64,000 nucleotides of DNA from Tepidanaerobacteraceae bacterium (GCA_024655905.1 JANLFP010000002.1:310915-374914), one strand, 5' to 3'; shown: positions 8,924-19,182, counted from the first letter of the stretch. Numbers and translations: made by a program. Notes: generated from the letters alone by a model not told the origin.

Positions 8924-11113
8924 TTGAAGGTTTTTGCCCGAGTGGCAGTCGATGTCAGACATCCAGATGCTAGGAAGGAATACAGTTATTTAATACCCCA
9001 GGGTTTAACGGTAAGTGCCGGAGATTTGGTAAAAGTTCCTTTCAACAATTCCATAGTAAGCGGTATAGTTACAGGGCTAACCGACGGCAGTGAAATATCC
9101 ACCAACGTCAAGGTGAAATCGATTTTAAACAAGGAACATATTACTCTGCCTTCTGATTTTATAATTTTTTGCAGTAAATTGGCTGCATATTACGGCGCGG
9201 CATTAATAGATTTTTTAAAACTCATGCTTCCGCCTGAGACAAGCCGAAAGCAGGAAATGCTGTACACCGCGGCGGTTGCCTGCCAAAGCTTGCCTGAAAG
9301 AGCTGTAAATCAAAAAAAAGTTCTTGAAGTGATCGTGAGTACAGGTGGAATATCGGCGCGTGAAATATCACAAAAAACAGGGCTATCAGCTTCTTCGGTG
9401 CAATCAGCGCTGATGTCTCTTCTTAAAAAAAAATTGATTAATAAGAGTTACAGAATTGTGGAGCGAAAACCCGAAATAATCGATGTTTCTATGCATATTT
9501 CTCCCGCATATTTGACTGAACAGCAGAAAAAAGCTTTAAAAAAAATTTTCAGCAATATGGAAAATGAAAAAAAAACAATACTGTTATATGGTGTTACAGG
9601 CAGCGGCAAAACAGAGATATATATAAAAACCATTGAAAAGGTTATTGAAAACGGCAAAAGAGCCATAATGCTGGTGCCTGAAATTTCTCTCACACCCCAG
9701 ATGCTAAGCATCTTTCAGAAAAGATTTCCGGGAAAGGTTGCCGTAATTCACAGCAGGCTGTCTGTTGGCGAAAGATTTGACGAATGGCATAAGATATACA
9801 ACGATCAGGCGGATATTGTCATAGGAGCCCGCTCGGCCATTTTTGCCCCGGTGAAAAACCTCGGACTCATAATAGTGGATGAAGAACATGAGCCATCATA
9901 TAAGCAGGCAGAACATCCTTATTATGATGCCAGGACAGCGGCCATACTCAGGGCCCGTATTCAGAATGCGGCTCTTATTTTTGGCAGTGCCACCCCATCG
10001 GTCGAATCCTACTACAAGGCATTCACCGGTGAATATTTACTTGTGAAAATGACGAAGAGGGCATCCGGCCTGCCGCTTCCCGAGCTGGAAGTGGTGGATA
10101 TGAGGGAGGAGCTTAAAGACGGAAACCGCCATATAATCAGCCGCAAGCTTGAAGAGAGCATGAAACAGGCTTTGTCCGTAGGCCGGCAAGTCATTCTTTT
10201 TTTAAATCGACGGGGTCATTCCACCTTTGTGATATGCCGCGATTGCGGATTTGCATTGAGATGCCCACATTGTGATATATCGCTTACATACCATTTTGAT
10301 GACAAAAGCGTAAAATGCCATTATTGCGGGTATAATTTAAAAGCTCCCGATACTTGTCCTGCATGTGGAAGCAGCAACATACGGTTCTTCGGCACGGGAA
10401 CAGAAAAGGTGGAGCAGGAGGTATACAGGCTTTTCCCCGGAGTGAAAGCTTTGCGCATAGACGCCGATGCTATTTCAAAAAAAGGGTCCTTGGAGCGCAT
10501 ATTGTCGAGCTTTGGCATGGGAAATGCACAGATTTTAATAGGTACTCAAATCGTGGCGAGAGGTTTGGATTTCCCAAAAGTATCTCTAGTGGGAGTGATA
10601 ACTGCAGATACAGCTCTCAACATGCCGGATTTCAGAGCATCGGAGAGGACCTTTCAACTCATAACTCAGGTAGCGGGCAGAGCGGGAAGATCTGATTTTC
10701 CCGGGAAAGTCATCGTTCAAACGTACTGTCCCGAATCTTTTGCCATTAGAGCCGCCTGTGAAAAGAGTATAAGCAGTTTTTATCGTGAAGAATTGAATCA
10801 TAGATATAAATCCAATTATCCACCTTTTTGCCATCTATTGAATATAATGCTAAAGGGTTCAAAAAAAGAAATGCTGGAACAGCATGCCATCGAAATAAAA
10901 AAAATGTTGCAGAAAACCAATGAGCGTTTTTTGGAAATTTATGGTCCAGCACCGGCTCCCAGGACAAGGATAAAAGACAGTTATCGGTACCATATGCTTT
11001 TAAAAAGTAATAAAGCGGAAACATTAATTAGAGTGGAAAATTTATTAAAATCTATGAAAAGACAAAAAGAGATTAATATAGTTTGGGACATGGACCCACA
11101 GGATTTACTTTAG
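8924..11113 (+). CDS. priA: primosomal replication restart helicase PriA
   Basis: PriA recognises stalled forks and reloads the replicative helicase. The 729-residue protein has an N-terminal DNA-binding domain, Walker [10 protein letters not shown] near 222, DEEH near 319 and a cysteine-rich zinc region at about 437-486 (CRDCG, CPHC, CHYCG, CPACG). Helicase motifs [12 protein letters not shown] and QVAGRAGR follow. TTG 8924 follows AAAGGGGGAGAAG. An in-frame TTG at 8906 lies upstream of this site. It overlaps no neighbour and def follows 17 bases later. Confidence 0.95.
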   Translation: MKVFARVAVDVRHPDARKEYSYLIPQGLTVSAGDLVKVPFNNSIVSGIVTGLTDGSEISTNVKVKSILNKEHITLPSDFIIFCSKLAAYYGAALIDFLKLMLPPETSRKQEMLYTAAVACQSLPERAVNQKKVLEVIVSTGGISAREISQKTGLSASSVQSALMSLLKKKLINKSYRIVERKPEIIDVSMHISPAYLTEQQKKALKKIFSNMENEKKTILLYGVTGSGKTEIYIKTIEKVIENGKRAIMLVPEISLTPQMLSIFQKRFPGKVAVIHSRLSVGERFDEWHKIYNDQADIVIGARSAIFAPVKNLGLIIVDEEHEPSYKQAEHPYYDARTAAILRARIQNAALIFGSATPSVESYYKAFTGEYLLVKMTKRASGLPLPELEVVDMREELKDGNRHIISRKLEESMKQALSVGRQVILFLNRRGHSTFVICRDCGFALRCPHCDISLTYHFDDKSVKCHYCGYNLKAPDTCPACGSSNIRFFGTGTEKVEQEVYRLFPGVKALRIDADAISKKGSLERILSSFGMGNAQILIGTQIVARGLDFPKVSLVGVITADTALNMPDFRASERTFQLITQVAGRAGRSDFPGKVIVQTYCPESFAIRAACEKSISSFYREELNHRYKSNYPPFCHLLNIMLKGSKKEMLEQHAIEIKKMLQKTNERFLEIYGPAPAPRTRIKDSYRYHMLLKSNKAETLIRVENLLKSMKRQKEINIVWDMDPQDLL

Positions 11114-11130
11114 AAGGGGAGAAAGGATTA

Positions 11131-11595
11131 ATGGCAATACGAAACATCCGTAAATATGGAGACGATATTTTGAGAAAAAAGGCCAAGGAAGTGACGGTGT
11201 TTGACGATAAACTTAAAACACTTCTTAATGACATGGCCGAGACCATGAAAGATGCTAAAGGTGTTGGTCTTGCTGCGCCTCAGATCGGCATACTGCGAAA
11301 AGTAGTAGTTATAGATGTGGGCGAGGGCTTGATAGAACTCATTAATCCCGAGATAGTTTTCGAAGAGGGCGAAGCTGTAGAAGTTGAGGGCTGCTTGAGC
11401 ATACCGGGAATTAACGGCGAAGTCCCACGACCGCAAAAAGTTAAGGTTAAAGCTATGGATAGAAACGGCAAGATGTTCGAAATTGAAGGAGAAGATTTTT
11501 TGGCAAGGGCTTTGTGCCATGAGATAGATCATCTTAACGGCATACTGTTTGTGGATAAGGCAATAAAATTTGTAAAATCTGATAGCGAGGGATGA
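11131..11595 (+). CDS. def: peptide deformylase
   Basis: It removes the formyl group from the N-terminal methionine of new proteins. The 154-residue product has all three metal and active-site motifs: [10 protein letters not shown] near 45, EGCLSIPG near 88 with metal Cys, and HEIDHLNG near 130 with two metal His and catalytic Glu. ATG 11131 follows GGGGAGAAAGG. It stands before fmt, the enzyme that adds the formyl group to initiator tRNA. Confidence 0.96.
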   Translation: MAIRNIRKYGDDILRKKAKEVTVFDDKLKTLLNDMAETMKDAKGVGLAAPQIGILRKVVVIDVGEGLIELINPEIVFEEGEAVEVEGCLSIPGINGEVPRPQKVKVKAMDRNGKMFEIEGEDFLARALCHEIDHLNGILFVDKAIKFVKSDSEG

Positions 11596-11599
11596 TAGC

Positions 11600-11665
11600 T
11601 TGAAAAATAACTTTTCATTACTATTTGTGCCGCCAGCGGTAGCGGCGGAATGGAGGTTAAAATGA
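11600..11665 (+). CDS. possible 21-residue ORF coupled to fmt
   Basis: TTG 11600 lies 8 bases after GAGGG and opens a 21-codon frame ending TGA 11663-11665, which overlaps the fmt start as ATGA. The codons include a small GC-rich hairpin (GCCGC ... GCGGC near 11631-11648). The peptide is hydrophobic in the middle (SLLFVPPAVAAEW) and resembles no known family. It could be a coupling ORF that delivers ribosomes to fmt, or chance. Confidence 0.25.
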   Translation: MKNNFSLLFVPPAVAAEWRLK

Positions 11666-12597
11666 ATGTAGTTTTTATGGGCACGCCGGAATTTTCCATA
11701 CCCTCGCTGAAAGCCCTTCTCGGCAGGACAAATGTATCTGCGGTCGTCACACAGCCTGACCGACCCGTAGGGAGAAAAAGAGTTGTAACGTTTCCGCCTG
11801 TTAAAAAGTTTGCTTTAAAACACGGACTAAGAGTATATCAGCCGGAAAAAGTTCGAGACGATCGGTTTATAGATGCTCTTATGTCATGCAAACCTGACTT
11901 GATTGTGGTGGCGGCTTATGGTCAGATACTTCCGAGGAAAGTTCTTGATATACCATCGATAGGATGTATAAATGTCCATGCCTCATTGTTGCCAAAATAC
12001 AGGGGTGCTGCTCCAATACAATGGGCAATTATAAATGGAGAACAGATAACCGGTGTCACCACCATGTGGATGAATGAGGGGCTCGATACAGGAGATATTT
12101 TTCTGCAGGAGCAAATTGAGATTAAAAAGCAATGGACTTCAGAAGACTTGTCAAGAGAATTGTCGCTTCTCGGCGGTAGAGTTTTGCAAAATACCATAGA
12201 TATGATTGAATCGGGGAATATCATACGTGTGCCTCAGGAGCATTCAAATGCAACTTATGCCCCCATGCTGAAAAAGGATCAGGCCAAAATAGACTGGAAC
12301 AAGAGAGCCACGGATGTATTAAATCTCATCAGAGGCTTGTATCCCTGGCCTGGAGCATTTACATTGAGAAACGGCCGAGAAATCAAGATATGGAAAGCCG
12401 AAGTTTTCTCAAGATTGGGGCACGTTTATCCGGGCAGATTTTATGGAATGATCCCTGGTGAAGGAATATTAATTGGATGCATGGATGGCTGTTTGCTGGT
12501 TAAAGAGCTTCAGGAATCCGGGAAAAAAAGAATGAGTGCCTTGGAATATATAGCAGGACATGCTATGAGCGAGGGAGATATGTTTGCAAATATATAA
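11662..12597 (+). CDS. fmt: methionyl-tRNA formyltransferase
   Basis: It transfers a formyl group from 10-formyl-THF to Met-tRNA(fMet). The 311-residue protein begins MNVVFMGTPEFSIPSL. It carries the formyl-THF transferase active site with Asn and His in CINVHASLLPKYRGAAPIQWAI at about 105-126, and Asp in NEGLDTGDIFLQ near 141-152. A C-terminal OB-like domain begins near 205. ATG 11662 follows TGGAGGTTAAA; the upstream in-frame ATG 11650 lies before the site. It overlaps the next gene by 14 bases. Confidence 0.96.
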   Translation: MNVVFMGTPEFSIPSLKALLGRTNVSAVVTQPDRPVGRKRVVTFPPVKKFALKHGLRVYQPEKVRDDRFIDALMSCKPDLIVVAAYGQILPRKVLDIPSIGCINVHASLLPKYRGAAPIQWAIINGEQITGVTTMWMNEGLDTGDIFLQEQIEIKKQWTSEDLSRELSLLGGRVLQNTIDMIESGNIIRVPQEHSNATYAPMLKKDQAKIDWNKRATDVLNLIRGLYPWPGAFTLRNGREIKIWKAEVFSRLGHVYPGRFYGMIPGEGILIGCMDGCLLVKELQESGKKRMSALEYIAGHAMSEGDMFANI

Positions 12598-13396
12598 ACC
12601 TGAAGAAGGAAATGTAAAAGTCAAAAAACGTATTTTTATAGGGCTTCTTACTGCTTGCATAGCCCTAATTGTTTTGGCGCTTGTTGCCGGCATGCTTATA
12701 TATTTTAATAAATTCGGACAATGGTACAGATATATTTTGCTGGCGATAGTCGTTATTTCGGGCGTATTTATTCTTATAGCAAGCCTAGGCTTGGCGATTG
12801 TAGTAATGACTTTGTGGCACGTAAAGACTTTCTTCGGGCTACATTCTTTAATGAATGCATCGATAAACATTTTATTTCCGTTAGCACTATCACTGGGCAA
12901 AATGCTTCATATACCCAAGGATATAATAAGAAGCTCTTATATTGAAGTCAACAACAAATTGACTCAGAGCCGTCCCATTGAAATTGAACCTTCAAGAATA
13001 TTGATTCTAGCGCCTCACTGTCTTCAAAAATGGGACTGCCCTTACAAAGTAACTGCTGATGTTTCAAACTGCCGACATTGCGGGCGTTGCGATATTCACA
13101 GGCTATGGACACTTAGCAGGCAAAAGGGTGTTAATCTTGCTGTGGTTACGGGTGGAACTCTTGCCCGGAAAATGGTGGTTCATTACAAGCCACAGGCTAT
13201 TGTAGCAATAGCCTGTGAAAGGGATTTGACCGAGGGAATACTCGATACAAACCCGCTGCCGGTAATAGGGGTTTTGAATATAAGGCCGGAGGGACCCTGT
13301 AAAAATACCTGTGTTGATATTAGCAGGGTTTCTGAAGCTGTAGATTTTTTCTTGAATAAAAAGGCTCCCAGGCGGGAAGAAAGGAGTAATGACTGA
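12584..13396 (+). CDS. DUF116 membrane protein with cysteine cluster
   Basis: A 270-residue protein starting at TTG 12584 inside the end of fmt. Two hydrophobic segments occupy about residues 18-41 and 47-76. A soluble domain follows, carrying many cysteines and histidines: APHCLQKWDCPYK near 145-157, then CRHCGRCD and a late CKNTC. This is the DUF116 family, widespread in Clostridia between fmt and rsmB. Cysteine spacing suggests a metal or Fe-S site, but no function has been established. Confidence 0.85.
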   Translation: MQIYKPEEGNVKVKKRIFIGLLTACIALIVLALVAGMLIYFNKFGQWYRYILLAIVVISGVFILIASLGLAIVVMTLWHVKTFFGLHSLMNASINILFPLALSLGKMLHIPKDIIRSSYIEVNNKLTQSRPIEIEPSRILILAPHCLQKWDCPYKVTADVSNCRHCGRCDIHRLWTLSRQKGVNLAVVTGGTLARKMVVHYKPQAIVAIACERDLTEGILDTNPLPVIGVLNIRPEGPCKNTCVDISRVSEAVDFFLNKKAPRREERSND

Positions 13397-14744
13397 TTTG
13401 AAGAATGCCAGAGAGGTGGCACTTAAAGTACTCATAGAAACTGAACGGGGTTCTTTCAGCAATCTTGCCCTAAATAAATATCTCACCCCAGATATTCCTG
13501 CTAAAGACAGAGCTTTCATCACTGAACTCGTATACGGTGTGATTAAATATAGATTGTTGCTGGATTATATAATATCGCAATTTTCAAACAAGGAAATTGC
13601 AAAGATGACTGAAGTAGTTCTGAATGCTTTAAGGATGGGTATTTACCAGATGATATTGATGGACAAGGTTCCCATTTTTGCAGCGGTCAACGAGTCGGTG
13701 GATATGGTAAAGAAGCTGGAAAATCCCGGAGCAGTCCGTTTTGTAAATGCCGTTTTGAGAAATATAGGCAGAAAAAGGCAAAATATAACATATCCCGAAC
13801 CGGCGTGTCGACCTCAGGATTACCTTTCTGTGTATTATTCCTTCCCGCGATGGATGGTGGAAAGATGGATGGAATTGTTCGGATTCGATTTTACAAGAGA
13901 CTTGTGCGATGCTTTTAACAGGAAATCCCGAGTATGTATTCGCATGAATACTTTGAAGACAAATAGAAAAGAACTCGAATCAATACTCAAAAATGAGGGA
14001 ATTGGGGTACAATACGGTTTGTGGCTTGAAGAAGCTTTTTATATTGAAGGCGTTCCCCAATTGAAGCAGTTGAAAAGTTTCTTGGATGGGCTATTTCAAC
14101 CCCAGGACGAAAGTTCTATGATAGCTTCCAGAGCTCTTGGGGCTGCAAGAGGAGACAGGGTCCTCGATGTTGCTGCTGCACCGGGAGGAAAAACTACGCA
14201 TATCGCCGAGATTATGGGAAATATTGGCGAAATTGTTGCTTGGGACATTCATCCGCATCGTGTGAAGCTCATTAAAGAAACATGCAGGCGACTTGGGGTT
14301 AACATTGTTGAGGCGAGAGTTTGGGATTCCAGGATACTCGATGAACAAAATATCGAAAAATTTGACAGGGTGCTGGTGGATGCTCCGTGCTCCGGTCTGG
14401 GCGTAATACGCAGGAAGCCCGATATAAAATGGTCGAAAAAGCCGGAAGATATTGCAGCATTGAACTTAATTCAGCAAAATGTATTACAGGTGTGTTCACA
14501 GTATGTCAAGAAAGGCGGAATTCTGGTTTATAGCACATGCAGTATTGAACCGGCGGAAAATCAGCTTTTAATCGAAAAGTTCCTTGAAAAAAACCAAGAT
14601 TTTGTATATGATGATATTAGACCGTATATTCCGGGAAAACTCGCAGGGGATTTAGAGCCACCATATGGCTGGATACAGCTTTATCCCAATATCCATGACG
14701 TGGATGGGTTTTTTGTTTCCAGGTTAAAGAGGGTGGGCAAGTAG
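13389..14744 (+). CDS. rsmB: 16S rRNA m5C967 methyltransferase
   Basis: It methylates C967 of 16S rRNA using SAM. The 451-residue protein has an N-terminal NusB-like domain (about 1-140, with VYGVIKYRLLLDYIIS and AAVNESVDMVKK). The methyltransferase domain follows, with the SAM loop DVAAAPGGKTTHIAEIMGN near 260. The two catalytic cysteines are in DAPCSGLG near 333 and STCSIEPAENQ near 382. ATG 13389 follows GAAAGGAGTA and overlaps the DUF116 gene by 8 bases. rlmN starts directly after its stop. Confidence 0.96.
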   Translation: MTDLKNAREVALKVLIETERGSFSNLALNKYLTPDIPAKDRAFITELVYGVIKYRLLLDYIISQFSNKEIAKMTEVVLNALRMGIYQMILMDKVPIFAAVNESVDMVKKLENPGAVRFVNAVLRNIGRKRQNITYPEPACRPQDYLSVYYSFPRWMVERWMELFGFDFTRDLCDAFNRKSRVCIRMNTLKTNRKELESILKNEGIGVQYGLWLEEAFYIEGVPQLKQLKSFLDGLFQPQDESSMIASRALGAARGDRVLDVAAAPGGKTTHIAEIMGNIGEIVAWDIHPHRVKLIKETCRRLGVNIVEARVWDSRILDEQNIEKFDRVLVDAPCSGLGVIRRKPDIKWSKKPEDIAALNLIQQNVLQVCSQYVKKGGILVYSTCSIEPAENQLLIEKFLEKNQDFVYDDIRPYIPGKLAGDLEPPYGWIQLYPNIHDVDGFFVSRLKRVGK

Positions 14745-15788
14745 ATGGAGAAAAAAAATCTCAAAGGAATGACTCTGCAGGAATTGGAAGACTATATGGC
14801 CGAACTGGGAGAACCGGCATACAGAGCCAAGCAGATATTTAGATGGATTTATAGGGGAGCTACCAGATTTGATTCCATGACAGATTTGCCCAAGGAACTC
14901 ATTAATAAATTGAATGCTCGATCGCGTATAGGAAAGATAAAGATACACGGGAAATATGAATCTGCAATAGACAATACCGTCAAATATGTTTTTTTACTGG
15001 AAGATGGAAACATGGTGGAAGGTGTGAAAATGGAATATTCATTCGGCATGAGTGCATGTGTTTCGAGTCAGGTAGGGTGCAGGATGGGATGTGCCTTTTG
15101 TGCTTCTACAATAGGCGGCCTTGTGAGAAACCTTACCAGCGGAGAAATGGCCGATGAAATTCTTGCTATTCAAGAGGATACAGGGAAAAATGTATCCAGA
15201 ATTGCAGTAATGGGAAGCGGCGAGCCGCTGTTGAATTATGACGAATTGATGAGATTTTTGAATTTGGTTAATTCTCCACAGGCATTTAATATAAGTTTAA
15301 GAAGGGTTACCATATCCACTTGCGGCATAATACCCGAGATAATTCGGCTGGCTGATGAGGGTATCCCGGTAACGCTGGCAGTTTCCCTCCATGCTCCGGA
15401 TGACAGTATCAGAGACAGGATTATGCCAGTAAATCGAAATTACCCGATTTTACAATTGTTAGATGCATGCAAATATTATATAATAAAGACAAAAAGACGT
15501 GTTACTTTTGAATATGCCATGATATCGGGAGTAAATGATACGACGGAATGCGCGCAAAAACTTTCCAGACTATTAAAAGGAATGTTATGCCATGTGAACC
15601 TAATACCATTGAATCCCGTAAAAGAGAAGGGTTTAAAAAAAAGCGACCCCAAGAAGGTTGCAGCATTCAAAAAAATACTTGAGGACTGTGGGATTTCAAC
15701 GACGGTAAGAAGGGAGATGGGTGCGGATATTGAAGCAGCGTGTGGTCAGCTAAGAAGGAGTATGATGTTGGACGGGGTGAAACGATGA
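14745..15788 (+). CDS. rlmN: radical SAM 23S rRNA m2A2503 / tRNA m2A37 methyltransferase
   Basis: It methylates C2 of adenosine 2503 in 23S rRNA and A37 in some tRNAs. The 347-residue protein has the radical SAM motif CRMGCAFC near 107-114, GSGEPLLNYDE near 160, and the resolving cysteine near the end in IEAACGQLRRS. Start ATG 14745 follows the rsmB stop without a gap, with GAGGGTGGGC just upstream. Its stop overlaps the prpC start. Confidence 0.96.
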   Translation: MEKKNLKGMTLQELEDYMAELGEPAYRAKQIFRWIYRGATRFDSMTDLPKELINKLNARSRIGKIKIHGKYESAIDNTVKYVFLLEDGNMVEGVKMEYSFGMSACVSSQVGCRMGCAFCASTIGGLVRNLTSGEMADEILAIQEDTGKNVSRIAVMGSGEPLLNYDELMRFLNLVNSPQAFNISLRRVTISTCGIIPEIIRLADEGIPVTLAVSLHAPDDSIRDRIMPVNRNYPILQLLDACKYYIIKTKRRVTFEYAMISGVNDTTECAQKLSRLLKGMLCHVNLIPLNPVKEKGLKKSDPKKVAAFKKILEDCGISTTVRREMGADIEAACGQLRRSMMLDGVKR

Positions 15789-16519
15789 TTTTTGCTGCAA
15801 GAACAAGTGTTGGAAGAGTAAGATCCAACAATGAGGATGCTTTCTATGTTCCTCCTGCTAATGGGAGTTGTTGTTCGCTTTTCATTGTTGCTGATGGAAT
15901 GGGCGGCCATCGGGGCGGAGAAGTGGCAAGTCGGATGGCGGTAAAAGAAGTGTCCGAATATATAACGACCCGCTTTTCGGATGATTTGGATGAAGATAAG
16001 ATTAGAAGCATGATAAATGATTCAATAGCGGAGGCAAATAAAAAAATATTGATTAGTGCAATGGAAAATGAAGAATGGGCAGGTATGGGCACAACACTTA
16101 CACTGGCTCTCTTTTTTCGCAAAAAAATATTCATCGGTCATGTAGGAGATAGCAGGGCATATTTGATAAGAAACAATGATATTGTCCAGTTGACAAGAGA
16201 CCATTCGCTGGTGTGGCAGCTCATGGAAGAAGGAAGATTAACCATGGATGAAACCAGAACCCATCCAATGAAAAATATTATCACAAGAGCTCTGGGGACC
16301 GAAACAATTCTGGAACCAGACTTTTTGGAATACGATCTCGAAAAAGAAGATATTATAATTATTTGCAGTGATGGGCTTACTAACATGTTGGAAGATTATG
16401 AGATAAAGAATATTGTTTGCGGGCATGATATCGAAACCGCGGTCGATATATTGGTACAAAAGGCAAATCTGCATGGCGGGCTAGACAATATAACTGTAGA
16501 ATTAATCAAAGCAGATTAG
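15785..16519 (+). CDS. prpC: PP2C-type serine/threonine phosphatase
   Basis: It removes phosphate from proteins modified by the partner kinase PrkC. The 244-residue protein carries metal-binding aspartates in RSNNEDAF (near 15-22), FIVADGMGGHRGGEVAS (near 36-52), HVGDSRAYL and GGLDNITVELI. ATG 15785 overlaps the rlmN stop (ATGA); an earlier in-frame start at 15740 would lie inside rlmN. The prpC-prkC pair is the standard Firmicute arrangement. Confidence 0.95.
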   Translation: MIFAARTSVGRVRSNNEDAFYVPPANGSCCSLFIVADGMGGHRGGEVASRMAVKEVSEYITTRFSDDLDEDKIRSMINDSIAEANKKILISAMENEEWAGMGTTLTLALFFRKKIFIGHVGDSRAYLIRNNDIVQLTRDHSLVWQLMEEGRLTMDETRTHPMKNIITRALGTETILEPDFLEYDLEKEDIIIICSDGLTNMLEDYEIKNIVCGHDIETAVDILVQKANLHGGLDNITVELIKAD

Positions 16520-16534
16520 CATGGAGTGGTGAAT

Positions 16535-18412
16535 ATGATTGAAAAACTGTTGGGGAATAGATATGAAATTTTGGAAAGGATAGGCGGAGGCGGTATGGCG
16601 GTGGTGTATAAAGCCCGCGATACCCTTCTCAACCGCGTGGTAGCGATTAAAGTATTGCGCCCCGAGTTTTCAGGAGACAATGAATTCGTCAGAAGATTCA
16701 GAAGAGAAGCACAGGCGGCTGCCAGTCTTTCTCATCCAAATATCGTAAACATTTATGATGTGGGTCATCAGGACGGGCTCCACTATATTGTTATGGAATA
16801 TATAGAAGGCAATACTTTGAAAGAGATGATTAAGTTAAAATCTGCAATGCCGCCGATGGAGGTAATTGAAATAGGAAAGCAGATTTGTGATGCCCTGGAA
16901 TGCGCCCATAAAAACAAAATAGTGCACCGAGATATTAAATCACATAATATAATCATCACACCCGAAGGAAGAGTTAAAGTGGCGGATTTCGGAATTGCCA
17001 GAGCGGCTGCGGATACTACAATTACAAATTCTGGCAGCGTGTTTGGTTCTGTTCATTATTTTTCCCCTGAACAGGCCAGGAGCGAAATGGTGGATGAACG
17101 GTCGGATATATATTCCCTGGGAGTGGTGCTTTACGAAGCGCTGGCTGGCAGACTTCCGTTTGAAGGGCAGACCCCTGTAGCGATAGCGCTAAAACAAATA
17201 CAGGACGATCCATTGCCCTTATCGGATGTTGTATCGGGTTTTCCGGAAGAATTGGATTCCATAATAAGAAGATGCATGGCCAAATTACCGGATGATCGAT
17301 TTCAAAGTGCTGCAGAATTAAAAAAAGAGTTGATCGAAGTTTCGCGAAAGCCCGATATTATAGGTTTCACGCCTCAGGATATGGAACATACGCTTGTCCT
17401 GGACGATGCACAAAAAAGACAATTTGTAAAGGCATCCAGCAAAATGAATTCCACTTCCCGAAAAACAAAGAAACCGACCATAATTAAAAGCATAGCAGTA
17501 ATCCTGATGTCACTGGTTTTATTCGGAGCGTTTTCTTATCTAGGCGCTGCATGGGCCCGAAAATATTTCGATGTGCCTGAAGTTGCTGTACCGGATGTTA
17601 TAGGTTCCACCGAGGAAGAAGCCGCGGCAAAACTTGCGGAAAAAAATTTAAAATATACTGCTGAAAGAGTTTTCGATAAAGCACCGGTTGGCCAGGTAAT
17701 TGACCAGGACCCCAAAGGAAACGAAATTGTAAAAGTTAATCACCCGCCGATAACACTTGTTATAAGCAAAGGACCAAAAACGGCAAAAGTTCCCAGCATT
17801 GTTAATTTAAGTGAGCAGGATGGCATTGCCATGCTGACCAATAACAATTTTTCTGTGGGCGACATCTCGCAAGAATATTCCGATACAGTTCCTGAAGGAG
17901 TTATAATCGAGCAAAATCCCAGAGCGGACATAATGCTTCCCGAGGGTACGGCAATCAATTTCACTGTAAGCAAAGGGCCCGAATTAAAACAATCTAACGC
18001 GCCCGTACTTGTTGGCAGAACCCTGGATGATGCTGTTAAATTGCTGCAAGAGCAAAATTTGAAGGTCGGAACCATTACAAAAAAAGCAAGTGATTCAGTG
18101 CCTGAAAATACTGTAATGGAACAGAACCCCAGCCCAGGCAGTGCCATGGGTGCAGAAGGGACCGTCGACCTTGTAATCAGCGGCGGGCCGCTTAAAATAA
18201 AAAAAATTAATTTAGAAATTCCGTTGCCTTCAAGCCCTTCGGAATTTACCATAAAAGTAATTGTTTCCGATGATCTGGGCGAAAACAGACTCGTATACAA
18301 TAATAAGCACACTCCGCAGGATAGCCCCTTGACTATTCCAATCGAAGGAGCGGGGGTTATGACTGTGGAAGTATGGCTAGACAACACGCCATATTATAAA
18401 AATTCATATTAA
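16535..18412 (+). CDS. prkC: membrane Ser/Thr protein kinase with three PASTA domains
   Basis: PrkC senses muropeptides or cell-wall status and phosphorylates cytoplasmic targets; in Bacillus it also triggers spore germination. The 625-residue protein has the glycine loop GGGGMAVVYKA near 17-27, Lys39 in VAIKVL, HRDIKSHN at 131-138 and DFG at 151-153. A single membrane segment lies near 318-340, followed by three PASTA repeats to about 550 (each with a VISKG or VISGG end) and a roughly 75-residue tail. ATG 16535 follows GGAGTGGTGA. The usual downstream neighbour rsgA is absent. Confidence 0.94.
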   Translation: MIEKLLGNRYEILERIGGGGMAVVYKARDTLLNRVVAIKVLRPEFSGDNEFVRRFRREAQAAASLSHPNIVNIYDVGHQDGLHYIVMEYIEGNTLKEMIKLKSAMPPMEVIEIGKQICDALECAHKNKIVHRDIKSHNIIITPEGRVKVADFGIARAAADTTITNSGSVFGSVHYFSPEQARSEMVDERSDIYSLGVVLYEALAGRLPFEGQTPVAIALKQIQDDPLPLSDVVSGFPEELDSIIRRCMAKLPDDRFQSAAELKKELIEVSRKPDIIGFTPQDMEHTLVLDDAQKRQFVKASSKMNSTSRKTKKPTIIKSIAVILMSLVLFGAFSYLGAAWARKYFDVPEVAVPDVIGSTEEEAAAKLAEKNLKYTAERVFDKAPVGQVIDQDPKGNEIVKVNHPPITLVISKGPKTAKVPSIVNLSEQDGIAMLTNNNFSVGDISQEYSDTVPEGVIIEQNPRADIMLPEGTAINFTVSKGPELKQSNAPVLVGRTLDDAVKLLQEQNLKVGTITKKASDSVPENTVMEQNPSPGSAMGAEGTVDLVISGGPLKIKKINLEIPLPSSPSEFTIKVIVSDDLGENRLVYNNKHTPQDSPLTIPIEGAGVMTVEVWLDNTPYYKNSY

Positions 18413-18447
18413 ACATCAATATTAAATTATTTAAGGAAGAGGTAGTT

Positions 18448-19104
18448 ATGATTAAAATTGCTCCATCAATATTATCGGCTGATTTTGCAAATTTATATGA
18501 AGAAATCAAAAAAGTTGAAAGGGCTGGTGCCGACCTTTTACACATTGATGTAATGGACGGTCATTTTGTTCCAAATCTAACTATAGGCCCTCCTGTAATA
18601 TCATGTTTGAAAAACAGGACTTCCCTCCCTTTTGACGTGCATTTAATGATTGAAAACCCTGAAAGATACGTTGATGATTATATTCAGGCCGGAGCACATA
18701 TACTGACCGTTCATATGGAAGCCAGCGCACATATTCATCGGCTATTGGGGTATATAAAAAGCAGAGGCATTATTCCGGGTATTGCATTAAACCCGGGCAC
18801 TCCATTGACAAACCTTGAATATGTACTGGATCAAGCAGGCATGGTGCTTATTATGAGCGTCAATCCCGGCTTTGGAGGCCAGTCTTTTATTCCCTGCATG
18901 AAAGACAAAATCAGGGCTCTAAAATCCATGATGGATTCCAGGGGCCTAGAGATCCCGATAGAAGTCGATGGAGGCATAAGCGAAAAAAACGCTGGAGAAA
19001 TCATAGAAGCCGGAGCGAATATACTGGTAGCGGGTTCGGCTATATATAGCGCGCCTGAACCATCGAAAGTTATAAAAAATATGAAAGAAACAAACCCCTT
19101 TTAA
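18448..19104 (+). CDS. rpe: ribulose-phosphate 3-epimerase
   Basis: It interconverts ribulose-5-phosphate and xylulose-5-phosphate in the pentose phosphate pathway. The 218-residue TIM-barrel protein has IAPSILSADFANL at the start, HIDVMDGHFVPNLTIGP near 33-49, the FDVHLMIENPE metal and active-site strand, MSVNPGFGGQSF near 139, and EVDGGISEKNA near 173. ATG 18448 follows GGAAGAGGTAG. It ends in an intrinsic terminator. Confidence 0.96.
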   Translation: MIKIAPSILSADFANLYEEIKKVERAGADLLHIDVMDGHFVPNLTIGPPVISCLKNRTSLPFDVHLMIENPERYVDDYIQAGAHILTVHMEASAHIHRLLGYIKSRGIIPGIALNPGTPLTNLEYVLDQAGMVLIMSVNPGFGGQSFIPCMKDKIRALKSMMDSRGLEIPIEVDGGISEKNAGEIIEAGANILVAGSAIYSAPEPSKVIKNMKETNPF

Positions 19105-19116
19105 AAGGGGTTTTTG
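19092..19116 (+). terminator. intrinsic terminator of the priA-rpe run
   Basis: The palindrome AAACCCCTT-TTAA-AAGGGGTTT overlaps the rpe stop codon and is followed by TTTTTG. Confidence 0.8.
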
Positions 19117-19182
19117 TGTCAGAAAAACATCTTTGTGAATAATATAATATACAAGAACTTTTTTGTAGTCGGGGGTGGTGAA

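Noticed and set aside
12584..12945. Overlapping frames across the fmt/DUF116 junction taken as a frameshift
   Set aside because: Both fmt and the DUF116 gene are complete with all motifs, and the 14-base overlap is ordinary coupling.
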